The notes: generated from the letters alone by a model not told the origin. A stretch of DNA of 64,000 nucleotides from Chromobacterium haemolyticum DSM 19808 (GCF_000711885.1 NZ_JONK01000011.1:61302-125301), one strand, 5' to 3'. Shown: positions 28,374 to 37,018, numbered from the stretch's first letter. A program made the numbers and translations.

Positions 28374-29624
28374 ATGCATCATATTCAGCAATTGGCCGCC
28401 AATATTCTGTTGCGCGTCGAATCCGGAACCAACCTGACCGAGGCGCTGGCCGAAGCTCAACGCAAGGCGCCGGAGTTGACGCCGTCCGAGCGCGGCGCTT
28501 TGCAGGATTTGACCTATGGCAGCCTGCGCCATTTGGCGCGGCTGCGTTTTTATCTGCGCCAGTTGGTGGCCAAGCCCTTGCCTGAGCCGGTGTTGGAGCG
28601 AGTGTTGATTGTGGCTTTCTATCAATTGCTGCACACCCGCGCCGCTGAGTACGCCGTGGTGAACGAGGCGGTGACCCTGGCCAGCCGGCTGGCCAAGGGC
28701 AATTTCAAGGGGCTGGTCAACGGCGTGCTGCGCAACTTCCTGCGGCAGCGCGCGGCCTTGGAGCGCGCGGCGGAAAGAGACATCGAAGCCAGCTTCAACC
28801 ACCCGTTGTGGTGGATCAAGGGTTTGCAGCGCGCTTATCCCGATGCCTGGCAAGCCATTCTGGACGCCGACAACGGCCATCCGCCGATGACTTTGCGCGT
28901 CAATCGCCGCCATGGCGACGCCGCGGCCTATCTGGAGCGGCTGCAAGCCGCCGGGCTGGATGGCGAGGCGCTGGACGGCGGTTCAATCAAGCTGGCGCGT
29001 CCGGTGAATGTACGCGAGCTGCCCGGCTTCGCCGACGGCGAAGTGTCGGTGCAGGACTGGGGCGCGCAGCAGGCGGCGCATTGGCTGGATCTGAGCGCCG
29101 GCCAGCGGGTGCTGGACGCCTGCGCGGCGCCCGGCGGCAAGACTGGCCATATCCTGGAGAGCGCCAATGTCGAAGTCACTGCGCTGGACATCGACGAGCA
29201 GCGCTTGCAGCGCGTGGCGGACAATCTGGAGCGCATTGGCGCCACCGCGCGGCTGCATGTGGCCGACGCCGGCCAGCCGGCGAGCTGGTGGGACGGCCAG
29301 CCCTTCGACCGCATCCTCGCCGACGTGCCTTGCTCCGCCAGCGGCGTGGTGCGCCGTCATCCGGACATCAAATGGCTGCGCCGCCCGGGCGATTTCGCCG
29401 CGCTGGGCGTGCAGCAAGCTGCGATGGCCGACGCGCTGTGGCCTTTGCTCGCCTCCGGCGGCAAAATGCTTTACGCTACGTGCTCCATTTTCCCTGAAGA
29501 GAATCAGCAACAGCTAGACTCCTTTCTGAAACGCCATGCGGATGCCGCGTGCCTGAGACAGGAGCAGTTGCTTCCTTGTGAGCGTCATGACGGCTTTTAT
29601 TACGCGTTGCTTGAAAAACGTTAG
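28374..29624 (+). CDS. rsmB: 16S rRNA (cytosine-967 C5) methyltransferase
   Basis: This 416-residue enzyme methylates C967 of 16S rRNA. It has the N-terminal NusB-like RNA-binding domain (residues about 1-130) and the SAM-dependent methyltransferase domain with ACAAPGGKTGHILE (SAM binding), DVPCSASGVVRRHPDIKWLR with the helper Cys, and LYATCSIFPEEN with the nucleophile Cys. It is the first gene of a coupled set: its 3' end overlaps the DUF4390 gene by about 38 bases. Confidence 0.95.
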   Translation: MHHIQQLAANILLRVESGTNLTEALAEAQRKAPELTPSERGALQDLTYGSLRHLARLRFYLRQLVAKPLPEPVLERVLIVAFYQLLHTRAAEYAVVNEAVTLASRLAKGNFKGLVNGVLRNFLRQRAALERAAERDIEASFNHPLWWIKGLQRAYPDAWQAILDADNGHPPMTLRVNRRHGDAAAYLERLQAAGLDGEALDGGSIKLARPVNVRELPGFADGEVSVQDWGAQQAAHWLDLSAGQRVLDACAAPGGKTGHILESANVEVTALDIDEQRLQRVADNLERIGATARLHVADAGQPASWWDGQPFDRILADVPCSASGVVRRHPDIKWLRRPGDFAALGVQQAAMADALWPLLASGGKMLYATCSIFPEENQQQLDSFLKRHADAACLRQEQLLPCERHDGFYYALLEKR

Positions 29625-30183
29625 CCTGCTGCTGTGCTTGCTGGCCGGCCTCGCCATGGCGGCGCAGGCAGAGACCATAGGCTCGCGTCGCGCTGAAGCA
29701 GAGGTGACGACGGACGGCCAGCTGTCTGTCAGCACCCGTTTTCAAACGCGGCTGACGCCCAGCCTCAGCGATGCGCTGGAGCAGGGCGTGGTGTTGCCGT
29801 TTCGGCTGGAGTTCCAACTGACCAAGCCGCGGCTGACCGCTTACTATCTGAATTTCAGCGAGTGGTTCGATCCGCACGCCCAACTCGGCTTCAAGCTGTC
29901 CTATCAGTCGCTGACCAATCGCTATCGCGTCACCATCGGCGGCCTCTCCAATTATTATCCCACCCTGCGCGAGGCGCTGGGCGCGGTGGGCGCGATCCAG
30001 GGGTGGCGAGTTCTCAACTCCGGCACCTTGGACCCGCGGGCCCCGGGGCGCGTTGCCGGCCAGGTGCGGCTATTGCTGGACATCGGCGAGCTTCCCAAAC
30101 CATTCCAACTGAACGCGCTGGGCTCGGCGGATTGGTCGCTGTCGTCCGACTGGATCAAGCTGGACGTAAAGGATGGTGGCTGA
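29587..30183 (+). CDS. DUF4390 family secreted protein
   Basis: This protein of about 198 residues has a Sec signal ending near AAQA and a mature part typical of DUF4390 (LSDALEQGVVLPFRLEFQLTKP, YQSLTNRYRV, and VLLDIGELPKPFQLNAL-like pattern near the end). The family is conserved between rsmB and ntrY in beta-proteobacteria, and its function is not known. The start is ATG 29587 or GTG 29578, both inside the 3' end of rsmB. Its TGA overlaps the ntrY ATG (TGATG). Confidence 0.85.
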   Translation: MTAFITRCLKNVSLLLCLLAGLAMAAQAETIGSRRAEAEVTTDGQLSVSTRFQTRLTPSLSDALEQGVVLPFRLEFQLTKPRLTAYYLNFSEWFDPHAQLGFKLSYQSLTNRYRVTIGGLSNYYPTLREALGAVGAIQGWRVLNSGTLDPRAPGRVAGQVRLLLDIGELPKPFQLNALGSADWSLSSDWIKLDVKDGG

Positions 30184-32291
30184 TGCGCTACGCTGGGGTC
30201 GCGCTGGCGACGCTGGGCGCCATCCTGCTTTATCTGCTGGCCTTGGCCACCGGTAACGCATCCAAACTCAACGAATACTACTGGTGGGTGTTCGGCCTGA
30301 ACGGCCTCTTGCTCGCCACGCTGCTGGGCGTGGTGGCCCGCCAGTTGCTGCGGTTGCGTCAGCGGGTGCGGCAACGGGTGTTCGGCGCCAAGCTGACCCA
30401 AAAGCTGGTGATGATGTTTGCGGTGGTGGCCTTGGTGCCGGGCATCCTGGTGTTCACCGTTTCCGCCCAGTTCCTGACCCGCAGCATCGAAAGCTGGTTC
30501 GACGTCCGAGTCGAGTCGGCGCTGGAGCGCAGCCTGGGCCTGGCGCGCAATTCGCTGCAGTATGTGCAGGAGGATCTAGGCCGCCGCGCGCGTTCGGTTC
30601 AGGACGATATCGAATCCTTGCCTGAAAGCCTATTGCCGGCGCGGTTGGAGCGCTTGCGCGAGCAATTGGGATTGCGGGAACTTGCTGTCTATACCCGCAG
30701 CGGTCAGTTGCTGGCCTTCGCCGGCGGGCTCAGCGAGCGAGTGCCTCCTTCGCTGTCGCGCGAGAGCATAGGCAAGCTCAAACCGCGCCAGACGCTGGAC
30801 AGTTTCGAGAACGACGGCGGCAGCGGCCTGGTGCTGAAGTCGCTGCTGATTTACCGCAATCTGGACAGCCAGCAGCGTGTGTTGCAAGCCCTGCAATCCG
30901 CGCCCGGACGCATTGCCCAGGACGCGGAGCAGATCGAGACCGCGCGGGCGGAATATCGCCAGCTATTGTTGGGCCGCGAAGGGCTGACCATCTTCTACAT
31001 GCTGACCCTGGCCTTGTCCGCGCTGTTGGCGCTGACCGCGGCGCTGGCCTTCGCCTTATTCCTGTCCGAGCGACTTTCAGCTCCCTTGTCCGAGTTGGCC
31101 GCCGGCACCCGGGCAGTGGCGCAGGGCGACTTTTCCAAACGTCACCCAGTGTATCGGCGCGACGAACTGGGCATGCTGACCACCTTGTTCAACCGGATGA
31201 CTCAGCAGCTGGAGGACGCGCGTCTCGCCGCGGACCTCAGCCGCAGCGAACTGGAAAGCAGCAAACTTTATCTGGAAAGCATTCTGGCCAACCTGAGCGC
31301 CGGGGTGATCGCCTTCGGCGCCGATTGGCAGCTGCGCGCCGCCAATACCAGCGCTTCTCGCATTCTGGGCGTGGATTTCGCCGAAGTATCCGACCAGGAC
31401 TTCCCGCACTGGGCCACGTCGATTCCGGCGGTTGCGCCGTTGGTGGAGTGTGTGCTGGAGTACGCGTCCAAGAACAGCGACAGCGACTGGAAAACTCAGC
31501 TCAACTATTTGACGGTCCAGGGCGAGCGCACCTTGCTGGTGCGGGGCGCCCATCTGCCGGAAGCGTCCGCGGTGGGTTACGTGGTGGTGTTCGACGACAT
31601 CACGGAACTGGCGCGCGCCCAGCGCGACGCGGCTTGGGGCGAGGTGGCCAAGCGGCTGGCGCACGAGATCCGCAACCCGCTGACGCCGATCCAACTGTCG
31701 GCCGAACGCCTGGCGATGAAGCTGCAGGACAAGCTGGCGGGAGGCGACGCCGACATGCTGCGCCGCTCCACGGACACCATCATCAAACAGGTGGGCGCGC
31801 TCAAGGCGATGGTGGACGCGTTTCGCGATTACGCGCGCGCGCCGCGCACCAAGTTGACCGAATTGGACCTGAATCAAGTGGTGCGGGAGGTGATGGCTCT
31901 TTACGAATCCAACTCTGCTGTTAAGATGGCGCTTGATGAAAGGCCGTTGATGATCATGGCGGATGCGGCATTGTTGCGGCAGGTTTTACATAACCTGATT
32001 CAGAACGCGCAAGATGCGGTCCTTGACGTTGACATCCCGATGATTCAAATTAGCAGCCGAAAAGAAGAAGGCAATGCGCTCGTTTGCGTGGAGGATAATG
32101 GTCCGGGCTTTGCTCCGGAGATCCTGCAACGCGTGTTCGAACCCTATGTGACCAGCAAGACCAAAGGTACCGGTCTTGGCCTGGCGGTGGTCAAGAAGAT
32201 TCTTGAAGACCATCACGGGCAGATCAAAGTGGGTAACCTCGAACCAAACGGCGCGCGCATCCTTCTCTCCCTGCCATTGCTGGAGGCCTAA
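30183..32291 (+). CDS. ntrY: NtrY-type sensor histidine kinase
   Basis: This 702-residue inner-membrane kinase is the partner of NtrX. It has N-terminal transmembrane helices (about 3-22, 32-52 and 76-97), a long periplasmic or sensor region, another helix near 265-290, a HAMP linker (SERLSAPLSELAAGTRAVAQGDFSKR), a PAS-like domain, the dimerisation/phosphorylation site RLAHEIRNPLTPIQ with H494, and the ATP-binding domain with the N box (N608 in NLIQNAQDAV), DNGPGF and GTGLGLAVVKKI. NtrYX systems respond to nitrogen or redox signals depending on species. The longer frame beginning at 29862 is rejected because the coupled ATG gives a proper N-terminal helix. Confidence 0.93.
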   Translation: MRYAGVALATLGAILLYLLALATGNASKLNEYYWWVFGLNGLLLATLLGVVARQLLRLRQRVRQRVFGAKLTQKLVMMFAVVALVPGILVFTVSAQFLTRSIESWFDVRVESALERSLGLARNSLQYVQEDLGRRARSVQDDIESLPESLLPARLERLREQLGLRELAVYTRSGQLLAFAGGLSERVPPSLSRESIGKLKPRQTLDSFENDGGSGLVLKSLLIYRNLDSQQRVLQALQSAPGRIAQDAEQIETARAEYRQLLLGREGLTIFYMLTLALSALLALTAALAFALFLSERLSAPLSELAAGTRAVAQGDFSKRHPVYRRDELGMLTTLFNRMTQQLEDARLAADLSRSELESSKLYLESILANLSAGVIAFGADWQLRAANTSASRILGVDFAEVSDQDFPHWATSIPAVAPLVECVLEYASKNSDSDWKTQLNYLTVQGERTLLVRGAHLPEASAVGYVVVFDDITELARAQRDAAWGEVAKRLAHEIRNPLTPIQLSAERLAMKLQDKLAGGDADMLRRSTDTIIKQVGALKAMVDAFRDYARAPRTKLTELDLNQVVREVMALYESNSAVKMALDERPLMIMADAALLRQVLHNLIQNAQDAVLDVDIPMIQISSRKEEGNALVCVEDNGPGFAPEILQRVFEPYVTSKTKGTGLGLAVVKKILEDHHGQIKVGNLEPNGARILLSLPLLEA

Positions 32292-33559
32292 TGCGTAGCA
32301 GCGATATTTTGATTGTTGACGACGAGATCGGTATCCGTGAATTGCTCTCCGAGATACTGCAGGATGAGGGGTACACCGTCGCGCTGGCGGAAAACGCCGA
32401 GGTAGCCAGACAGTTGCGCAACCAGACGCGTCCAGCGTTGGTGTTGCTGGACATTTGGATGCCGGATTGCGACGGCGTGACTTTGCTCAAGGAATGGGCC
32501 AAGTCCGGTCAGCTGAACATGCCGGTGGTGATGATGTCCGGTCACGCCAGCATAGACACCGCGGTGGAGGCGACTCGCATCGGCGCTTTCGACTTCCTCG
32601 AGAAGCCGATTGCGCTGCAAAAGCTGCTGACCACCGTACAGCGAGCGCTGAAGTACGGCGACATGCAGGCCAACACCTCGCTGAACCTGGACAAGCTGGG
32701 CCGCAGCGAGCCGATCCAGGAACTGAAGCGGCAATTGGAGCGCGTGGCCAAGGTCAAGTCGCCGGTGTTGCTGACCGGCGAGCCCGGTTCCGGCTTCGAA
32801 CTGGTGGCGCGCTTCTTCCATCAGGGCAATACCCCGTGGGTGACGCCGGCCAAGCAGGAGCAATTGGCGGACGCTCCGCTGGAGCTGCTGCAAAAGGCCA
32901 ATAACGGCGTGCTGTTCCTGCCGGAGATTGGCCAGTACGGCCGTCGCGTGCAGCAAGGCCTGCTGTTCTTGCTGTCCAAGCTGGACCGCTTCAATGTGAG
33001 GCTGCTGTGCTCTTGCAGCCGTCCGCTGCAGGAATTGCTGGTGGATCCCGAGTGCGACAACCGGTTGCTGACGGCCTTGTCCAGCGTGATCGTGCCGATT
33101 CCGCCGCTGCGCGAGCACTCCGAAGACATCATCTTCATCGCCGAGCAGATTCTGACCGAGTTGGTGGAGTCCAAGCAGGTCCCGGCGCGCAAGCTGACCA
33201 CGGCCGCGCTCAACGCGCTGCGCCAGTACGACTGGCCTGGCAACCTTGAGCAGTTGCGCAGCATCATCAAGAGCCTGGCGCTGACTTCCGAGTCGGACGA
33301 AGTGGACGCGGGCGAAGTCAACAAGGTGCTGGCTCAGTTCCGTCATGAGAAGCCGGTGGAGGAGTCCGGTTTCGATTTCAACATGCCGCTGCGCGAGTTG
33401 CGCGAACAGTTGGAGCGCCGTTACTTCGAATACCATATCTCGCTGGAGAACGGCAATATGAGCCGGGTGGCGCAGAAGGTCGGCCTGGAACGCACCCATC
33501 TGTATCGCAAGCTCAAGCAGTTGGGCATCAAGTTCGCCCGCAAGACGGTGGAAGAATAA
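32291..33559 (+). CDS. ntrX: NtrX response regulator with degenerate AAA+ domain
   Basis: This 422-residue regulator starts with an intact receiver (D10, D11, phosphorylatable D54, S83, K105) and ends with a Fis-type helix-turn-helix (RVAQKVGLERTHLYRKLKQLG). The central sigma-54-activator-like domain is degenerate: Walker A reads GEPGSGFE, with F169 in place of the invariant lysine; the stretch that would carry GAFTGA is absent; Walker B reads VLFLPEIG, with P211 instead of Asp. The linker helix and PPLRE block survive. It should bind DNA under NtrY control but neither hydrolyse ATP nor remodel sigma-54 holoenzyme. The ATG overlaps the ntrY stop (TAATG). Confidence 0.9.
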   Translation: MRSSDILIVDDEIGIRELLSEILQDEGYTVALAENAEVARQLRNQTRPALVLLDIWMPDCDGVTLLKEWAKSGQLNMPVVMMSGHASIDTAVEATRIGAFDFLEKPIALQKLLTTVQRALKYGDMQANTSLNLDKLGRSEPIQELKRQLERVAKVKSPVLLTGEPGSGFELVARFFHQGNTPWVTPAKQEQLADAPLELLQKANNGVLFLPEIGQYGRRVQQGLLFLLSKLDRFNVRLLCSCSRPLQELLVDPECDNRLLTALSSVIVPIPPLREHSEDIIFIAEQILTELVESKQVPARKLTTAALNALRQYDWPGNLEQLRSIIKSLALTSESDEVDAGEVNKVLAQFRHEKPVEESGFDFNMPLRELREQLERRYFEYHISLENGNMSRVAQKVGLERTHLYRKLKQLGIKFARKTVEE

Positions 33560-33580
33560 GTCCGCTTTGCTGTTTGACGC

Positions 33581-33729
33581 ATAAGAACGTGTTTACGATC
33601 TCGCGAGCTAAGGCGAGCCAAGGCGTTGAGGCTTAGAAAGCGAAATGTACATGTGGTACATGAACATTTCGAATGTTGCTCTAGTCCAAACACAATTCCG
33701 CTGACGCGTAGCAGATCGAAAACAGTTTA
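33581..33729 (+). repeat. Dispersed repeat, copy B
   Basis: A full-length element of about 149 bp starts with AAGAACGTGTTTACGATCT and ends with GCAGATCGAAAACAGTTTA, an imperfect terminal inverted repeat. Its centre holds the palindrome ATGTAC-ATGTG-GTACAT. It lies 22 bases past the ntrX stop, in the same orientation relative to its gene as copies C and D. On the minus strand it produces a spurious reading frame containing KCSCTTCTFRF. Confidence 0.85.
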
Positions 33730-33759
33730 TAAGGCCAGCCGTATCCCGGCTGGCCTTAT
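33728..33759 (+). terminator. Hairpin after ntrX and repeat B
   Basis: ATAAGGCCAGCC / GGCTGGCCTTAT is a perfect 12-bp stem with a 7-base loop directly after the repeat. There is no strong U-tract. Confidence 0.6.
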
Positions 33760-33807
33760 GCTTTTGGGCGATGGCGCAACGGCGTTGTTCGGATTAGGCT
33801 AGCAATC

Positions 33808-34563
33808 ATGATTGAACTCAACGATGAGGCGCTTTTGCGCTATAGCCGGCACATTCTGCTGCCGGAGATCGACATTGTCGGCCAACAGCGGCTGAGCCGG
33901 GCGCGGGTGCTTATCGTCGGCGCAGGCGGTCTGGGCTCGCCGGTGGCGCTTTATCTGGCCAGCGCCGGAGTAGGACAGATCAGCATCGCCGACGACGACG
34001 TGGTCGAGCTGTCCAATCTGCAGCGTCAGATTGTTCATGACAGCGACAGCCTGGGGCGTTTGAAAGCGGAGTCCGCCGCCGAGCGGATGCGCCGCATCAA
34101 TCCCGAGGTGGACGCGCGGCCTCTGGCGCGGCGGCTGGACCAAGCGGCTTTGGATGAGCTGGCGGCCGGTCATGACCTGGTGCTGGACTGCAGCGACAAT
34201 TTCACCACCCGGCATGCGGTGAACCGCGCCTGTGTGGCAGCCGGCACGCCGCTGGTGTCGGGCGCGGCGGTGCGTTTCGCCGGTCAACTGGCGGTGTTCG
34301 ATCCACGCGACGCGGCGTCGCCTTGCTATCACTGCCTGTTTCCGGACGAGGGGGAGGCCGGCGACGGGCCATGTGCGACTTTTGGCGTGTTGTCGCCATT
34401 GGTTGGGGTGATAGGAAGCCTGCAGGCGGTGGAAGCGGTCAAGCTTTTGGCGGGCATCGCGCCGCATTTGGGGCGGTTGACCCTGTATGACGGGCTGAGC
34501 GGAGAGTTCCGCCAGATCAAGGTGCCGCGGGATCCGGCTTGCACGGTGTGCTCCGCGCGATGA
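33808..34563 (+). CDS. moeB: MoeB/ThiF-family adenylyltransferase
   Basis: This 251-residue protein has the E1-like fold that adenylates the C terminus of a small sulfur-carrier protein (MoaD or ThiS). Motifs seen are RYSRHILLPEID, the nucleotide loop VGAGGLGSPVALYLA, DDDVVELSNLQRQ, the CSDNFTTRHAVN block and two CxxC zinc pairs (CYHC and CTVC at the C terminus). MoeB and ThiF cannot be separated with certainty from sequence alone; a conserved Cys in GPCATFGVLSPLVGV fits either. It is followed by a strong terminator that separates it from the convergent tlpA-like gene. Confidence 0.88.
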   Translation: MIELNDEALLRYSRHILLPEIDIVGQQRLSRARVLIVGAGGLGSPVALYLASAGVGQISIADDDVVELSNLQRQIVHDSDSLGRLKAESAAERMRRINPEVDARPLARRLDQAALDELAAGHDLVLDCSDNFTTRHAVNRACVAAGTPLVSGAAVRFAGQLAVFDPRDAASPCYHCLFPDEGEAGDGPCATFGVLSPLVGVIGSLQAVEAVKLLAGIAPHLGRLTLYDGLSGEFRQIKVPRDPACTVCSAR

Positions 34564-34564
34564 G

Positions 34565-34597
34565 AAACGCCCCGGCGGACCGGGGCGTTTATTTTTG
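34565..34597 (+). terminator. Rho-independent terminator of moeB-like gene
   Basis: AAACGCCCCGG / CCGGGGCGTTT with a CGGA loop is followed by ATTTTTG. Confidence 0.9.
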
Positions 34598-34609
34598 AGG
34601 GGGGCGCGC

Positions 34610-35095
34610 TCACAGGTGCTGCCGTACCAGCTTGCGCACCTCCTCGAAGTCCATCACGCCAACATAGCGTTTGATGATCTTGCCCTGTTTGTCGATCAGG
34701 AACGTGGTTGGCGCTAATTGGATGTCGCCGAAAGCCTTGGCGATCTGGCCGTTGCTGTCCAGCGCCACGAAGAAGGGCAGCTGGTATTTGTCCACGAAGC
34801 TTTTCACGTAATTGGGCGGGTCGTAGCTCAGCGCCACCGCGATGGTTTCATAGCCCTTGCCGGCGAATTCCTGATGCATCTTCTTGATTTCCGGCATTTC
34901 CTCTACGCAGCCAGGGCAGCTGGTGGCCCAGAAATTGACCAGCACCACCTTGCCTTTGAGCGACTCGGTGCTGGCGGCCTGGCCGTTGAGCGAGGTGTAA
35001 TTGACCTGGGGCGCCGGCGAGCCGGCAAACAGCGCCATGTAGGCGACAACGGCGACCAGCGCGACGCCCAGCAGCGCGAGCAGACCTTTCTTCAT
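34610..35095 (-). CDS. TlpA-family membrane-anchored thioredoxin-like protein
   Basis: This 161-residue protein begins with a hydrophobic helix (MKKGLLALLGVALVAVVAYMALFAG) that is either a signal or an anchor, and has a periplasmic thioredoxin fold with NFWATSCPGCVEEMP in place of the usual WCxxC: the Trp before the first Cys is Ser here. The rest (APTTFLIDKQGKIIKRYVG) is TlpA/ResA-like. It should reduce periplasmic disulfides. The start 35095 is chosen because GGACAAG precedes it and the longer start would add a polar tail. It is 55 bases downstream of the thioesterase gene. Confidence 0.9.
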   Translation of the reverse strand: MKKGLLALLGVALVAVVAYMALFAGSPAPQVNYTSLNGQAASTESLKGKVVLVNFWATSCPGCVEEMPEIKKMHQEFAGKGYETIAVALSYDPPNYVKSFVDKYQLPFFVALDSNGQIAKAFGDIQLAPTTFLIDKQGKIIKRYVGVMDFEEVRKLVRQHL

Positions 35096-35150
35096 TTTCT
35101 TGTCCTGCGGTAAAGTCCGGGCGCGGCCCGGATGGTTCATGCCATGACGA

Positions 35151-35564
35151 TCAAGCCTGTTCGGCCAGCATTTGTTCCAGTAGTTCCTTCAGCTTGCCGT
35201 CCAGCGCCACAGCCTTGCCTTGTTTGGCGTCAAACACGGCGAAGGTGACGTCGGCCTCGGCCACCAGTTTGCCGTTGCCTGCCAGGTTCACGCGCTGATG
35301 CATCACTGCACTGCGGGTGCCTATGCTCTTGACTCCGGTTTCGATCACGAGCTCGTCGCCCATGGTGGCAGGGTAGCGGTAGTCGATATTGATGTTGACG
35401 ACTACCAGCGCCAGGCCGGACTGCAGGAACCAGGGGAGATCCCCGCGGCTCTCGAAGTAGTTCCAGCGCGCCTCTTCCAGAAACTCCAGATAACGGGCGT
35501 TGTTGACGTGGCCGTATAGGTCCAGATGGTAGCCGCGCACTTTGATCTTGGTATTGTGTTGCAT
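35151..35564 (-). CDS. Acyl-CoA thioesterase, 4HBT/YbgC type
   Basis: This 137-residue hotdog-fold enzyme should hydrolyse acyl-CoA thioesters in the cytoplasm. The active-site region DLYGHVNNARYLEFLEEAR is the canonical 4HBT motif with the catalytic Asp, followed by VNINIDYRYPATMGDELVIET. Length is normal. It lies between the tlpA-like gene and an unknown 122-residue gene on the same strand, consistent with an operon headed by the TonB-like gene. Natural substrate is unknown. Confidence 0.9.
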   Translation of the reverse strand: MQHNTKIKVRGYHLDLYGHVNNARYLEFLEEARWNYFESRGDLPWFLQSGLALVVVNINIDYRYPATMGDELVIETGVKSIGTRSAVMHQRVNLAGNGKLVAEADVTFAVFDAKQGKAVALDGKLKELLEQMLAEQA

Positions 35565-35621
35565 GATGGTGTTTCTCCCTTGCTCGTGATGGCGCCCGGC
35601 GACGCCGTGGCGCGCGTATGC

Positions 35622-35990
35622 TTATTCGCCCAGTTCCAGCGGCACGAAGGCCTCGCGCTCCAGCGCCTCGTCGACCAGATCGGTGACGATGGAATGGATT
35701 TCCAGCGAGAACCATTGTTGGAACAGTTCCAGCGAAAGTTCTTCCGGCCACAGGGAGTCATCCTCGCACCAGTCGGCCAGCTCGGCTTGGAACAGCTGTT
35801 GATACCGTTCGAAAACGAAGGCTTGGGCGTCGGCGTAATCTTCCGCCGCCGGGATCAGCAGGGCGTTGCAGTCCTGGCCCAGGTGCGCCAACGAGATCTC
35901 CTCATCCAAGCCGCCGGGCAATGATTGCAGCCAGGTGTGGAAGGGGGCGAGGGGGCGGATCAGGGCGATACTGCGATTGACTTCGTACAT
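35622..35990 (-). CDS. Conserved hypothetical protein, 122 residues
   Basis: This acidic 122-residue protein begins MYEVNRSIALIRPLAPFHTWLQ and is rich in Leu, Glu and Asp with no signal peptide. The pattern suggests an all-helical cytoplasmic protein. It sits 20 bases after the TonB-like gene and 57 bases before the thioesterase gene, all on the minus strand, so cotranscription is likely. I do not recognise a family; it is real by codon composition and position. Confidence 0.78.
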   Translation of the reverse strand: MYEVNRSIALIRPLAPFHTWLQSLPGGLDEEISLAHLGQDCNALLIPAAEDYADAQAFVFERYQQLFQAELADWCEDDSLWPEELSLELFQQWFSLEIHSIVTDLVDEALEREAFVPLELGE

Positions 35991-36010
35991 AGAGATTCCT
36001 TGATGATGTG

Positions 36011-36871
36011 TCAGCGACTGGATAGTTGGTTGTCGCGAGTGAAAACGAATTTTTGACGAATGCGTTGCGAGCTGTATTGTTCCGCGAGCGACGCCGGGAA
36101 CGGCGGGTAGGGCGCGGCCAGTTCCACGATGCGACGCGCGGCCTCATCCAGCACGCCGAAGCCGGAACTGCGCAGCACGCGCACCTCGCGGAGGCCGCCG
36201 TCGGCGGCGATCAGCACTTCCAGCGTCACCGCGCCGTGAATATTCTGGCGGCGAGCGGCTTCCGGGTAGTTGAGGTTGCCGATGCGCTCCACTTTGAGTC
36301 GCCAGTCTTCCTGATAACGGGCCCAGGGGTAGCCGCGGGCGCTTTCGGCCAGCTTGCCCTGTTTGCCGCCGCTTTCCTGTTCGTTGTCGGCGAGACCGCT
36401 GTCGCCCAATTGCCGGCTCATCTCTCCGACTTGGGCCAGCAGGCTGCCGGCGCTGACATGTCCGACCGTGCCGGATTGAGAGGGCGGCAGTGCAGGCTTT
36501 TTGCCTGCCTCCGGGGGACGGGCGATGGTTTGTTGCCGCGGGGAGGCGTCGGCGGGTTCGGGTGTGCCGGGATCGGCAGGGGCGGCGACTGGCTTAGCGC
36601 GATGGCTGGCAAGCTTGTCCGTCTGTGCGCTGTTGCCCGCGCCCAGGTTGTTCTGTTCCGCCTGCCGGCGGGTTTTGGGCGTCAGCCGGCTGGGTGTCTG
36701 GTTCAACTGCACATTGATGATTTGGGCGGAGGCGGGCGGGGGCGGGCTGGAACGCGGGCGCATCTCCAGGCTGAACAGCAGCGCATGGACCAGCAGCGAG
36801 GCGAGCAGCGTCAAGCACAGCGGCAGCATGGTGGCGCTGGAGGACGTGGACGAGGACGGGCTAGAGGACAT
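36011..36871 (-). CDS. TonB-family energy transducer-like protein
   Basis: This 286-residue protein has the TonB plan: an N-terminal transmembrane helix after a Ser-rich cytoplasmic tail (LPLCLTLLASLLVHALLFSL, about residues 16-35), a Pro/Ala-rich periplasmic spacer (about 40-190) and a C-terminal TonB domain (LNYPEAARRQNIHGAVTLEV to FPASLAEQYSS). It would pass energy from an ExbBD motor to outer-membrane receptors, but exbB and exbD are not adjacent and no receptor gene lies in the window. It heads a probable operon with the 122-residue unknown gene, the thioesterase and the tlpA-like gene. Confidence 0.88.
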   Translation of the reverse strand: MSSSPSSSTSSSATMLPLCLTLLASLLVHALLFSLEMRPRSSPPPPASAQIINVQLNQTPSRLTPKTRRQAEQNNLGAGNSAQTDKLASHRAKPVAAPADPGTPEPADASPRQQTIARPPEAGKKPALPPSQSGTVGHVSAGSLLAQVGEMSRQLGDSGLADNEQESGGKQGKLAESARGYPWARYQEDWRLKVERIGNLNYPEAARRQNIHGAVTLEVLIAADGGLREVRVLRSSGFGVLDEAARRIVELAAPYPPFPASLAEQYSSQRIRQKFVFTRDNQLSSR

Positions 36872-36967
36872 GGATGGCTGTTGGCTTTCACCGGGTAAGC
36901 GGAGTTCGCCGCGGCTGTCGCCGCAGGCGGAACCGAGTGCAGCTGAAAGTGTAGCACGGCGGCCAGC

Positions 36968-36991
36968 AAAAACGCCGCGCTGAGCGCGGCG
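36968..36991 (-). terminator. Rho-independent terminator of dps
   Basis: CGCCGCGC (36973-36980) pairs with GCGCGGCG (36984-36991), and on the minus strand the stem is followed by five T. It separates dps from the TonB-like gene. Confidence 0.8.
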
Positions 36992-37018
36992 TGGCGGATG
37001 CCTCAGGGTCTGCGGATA

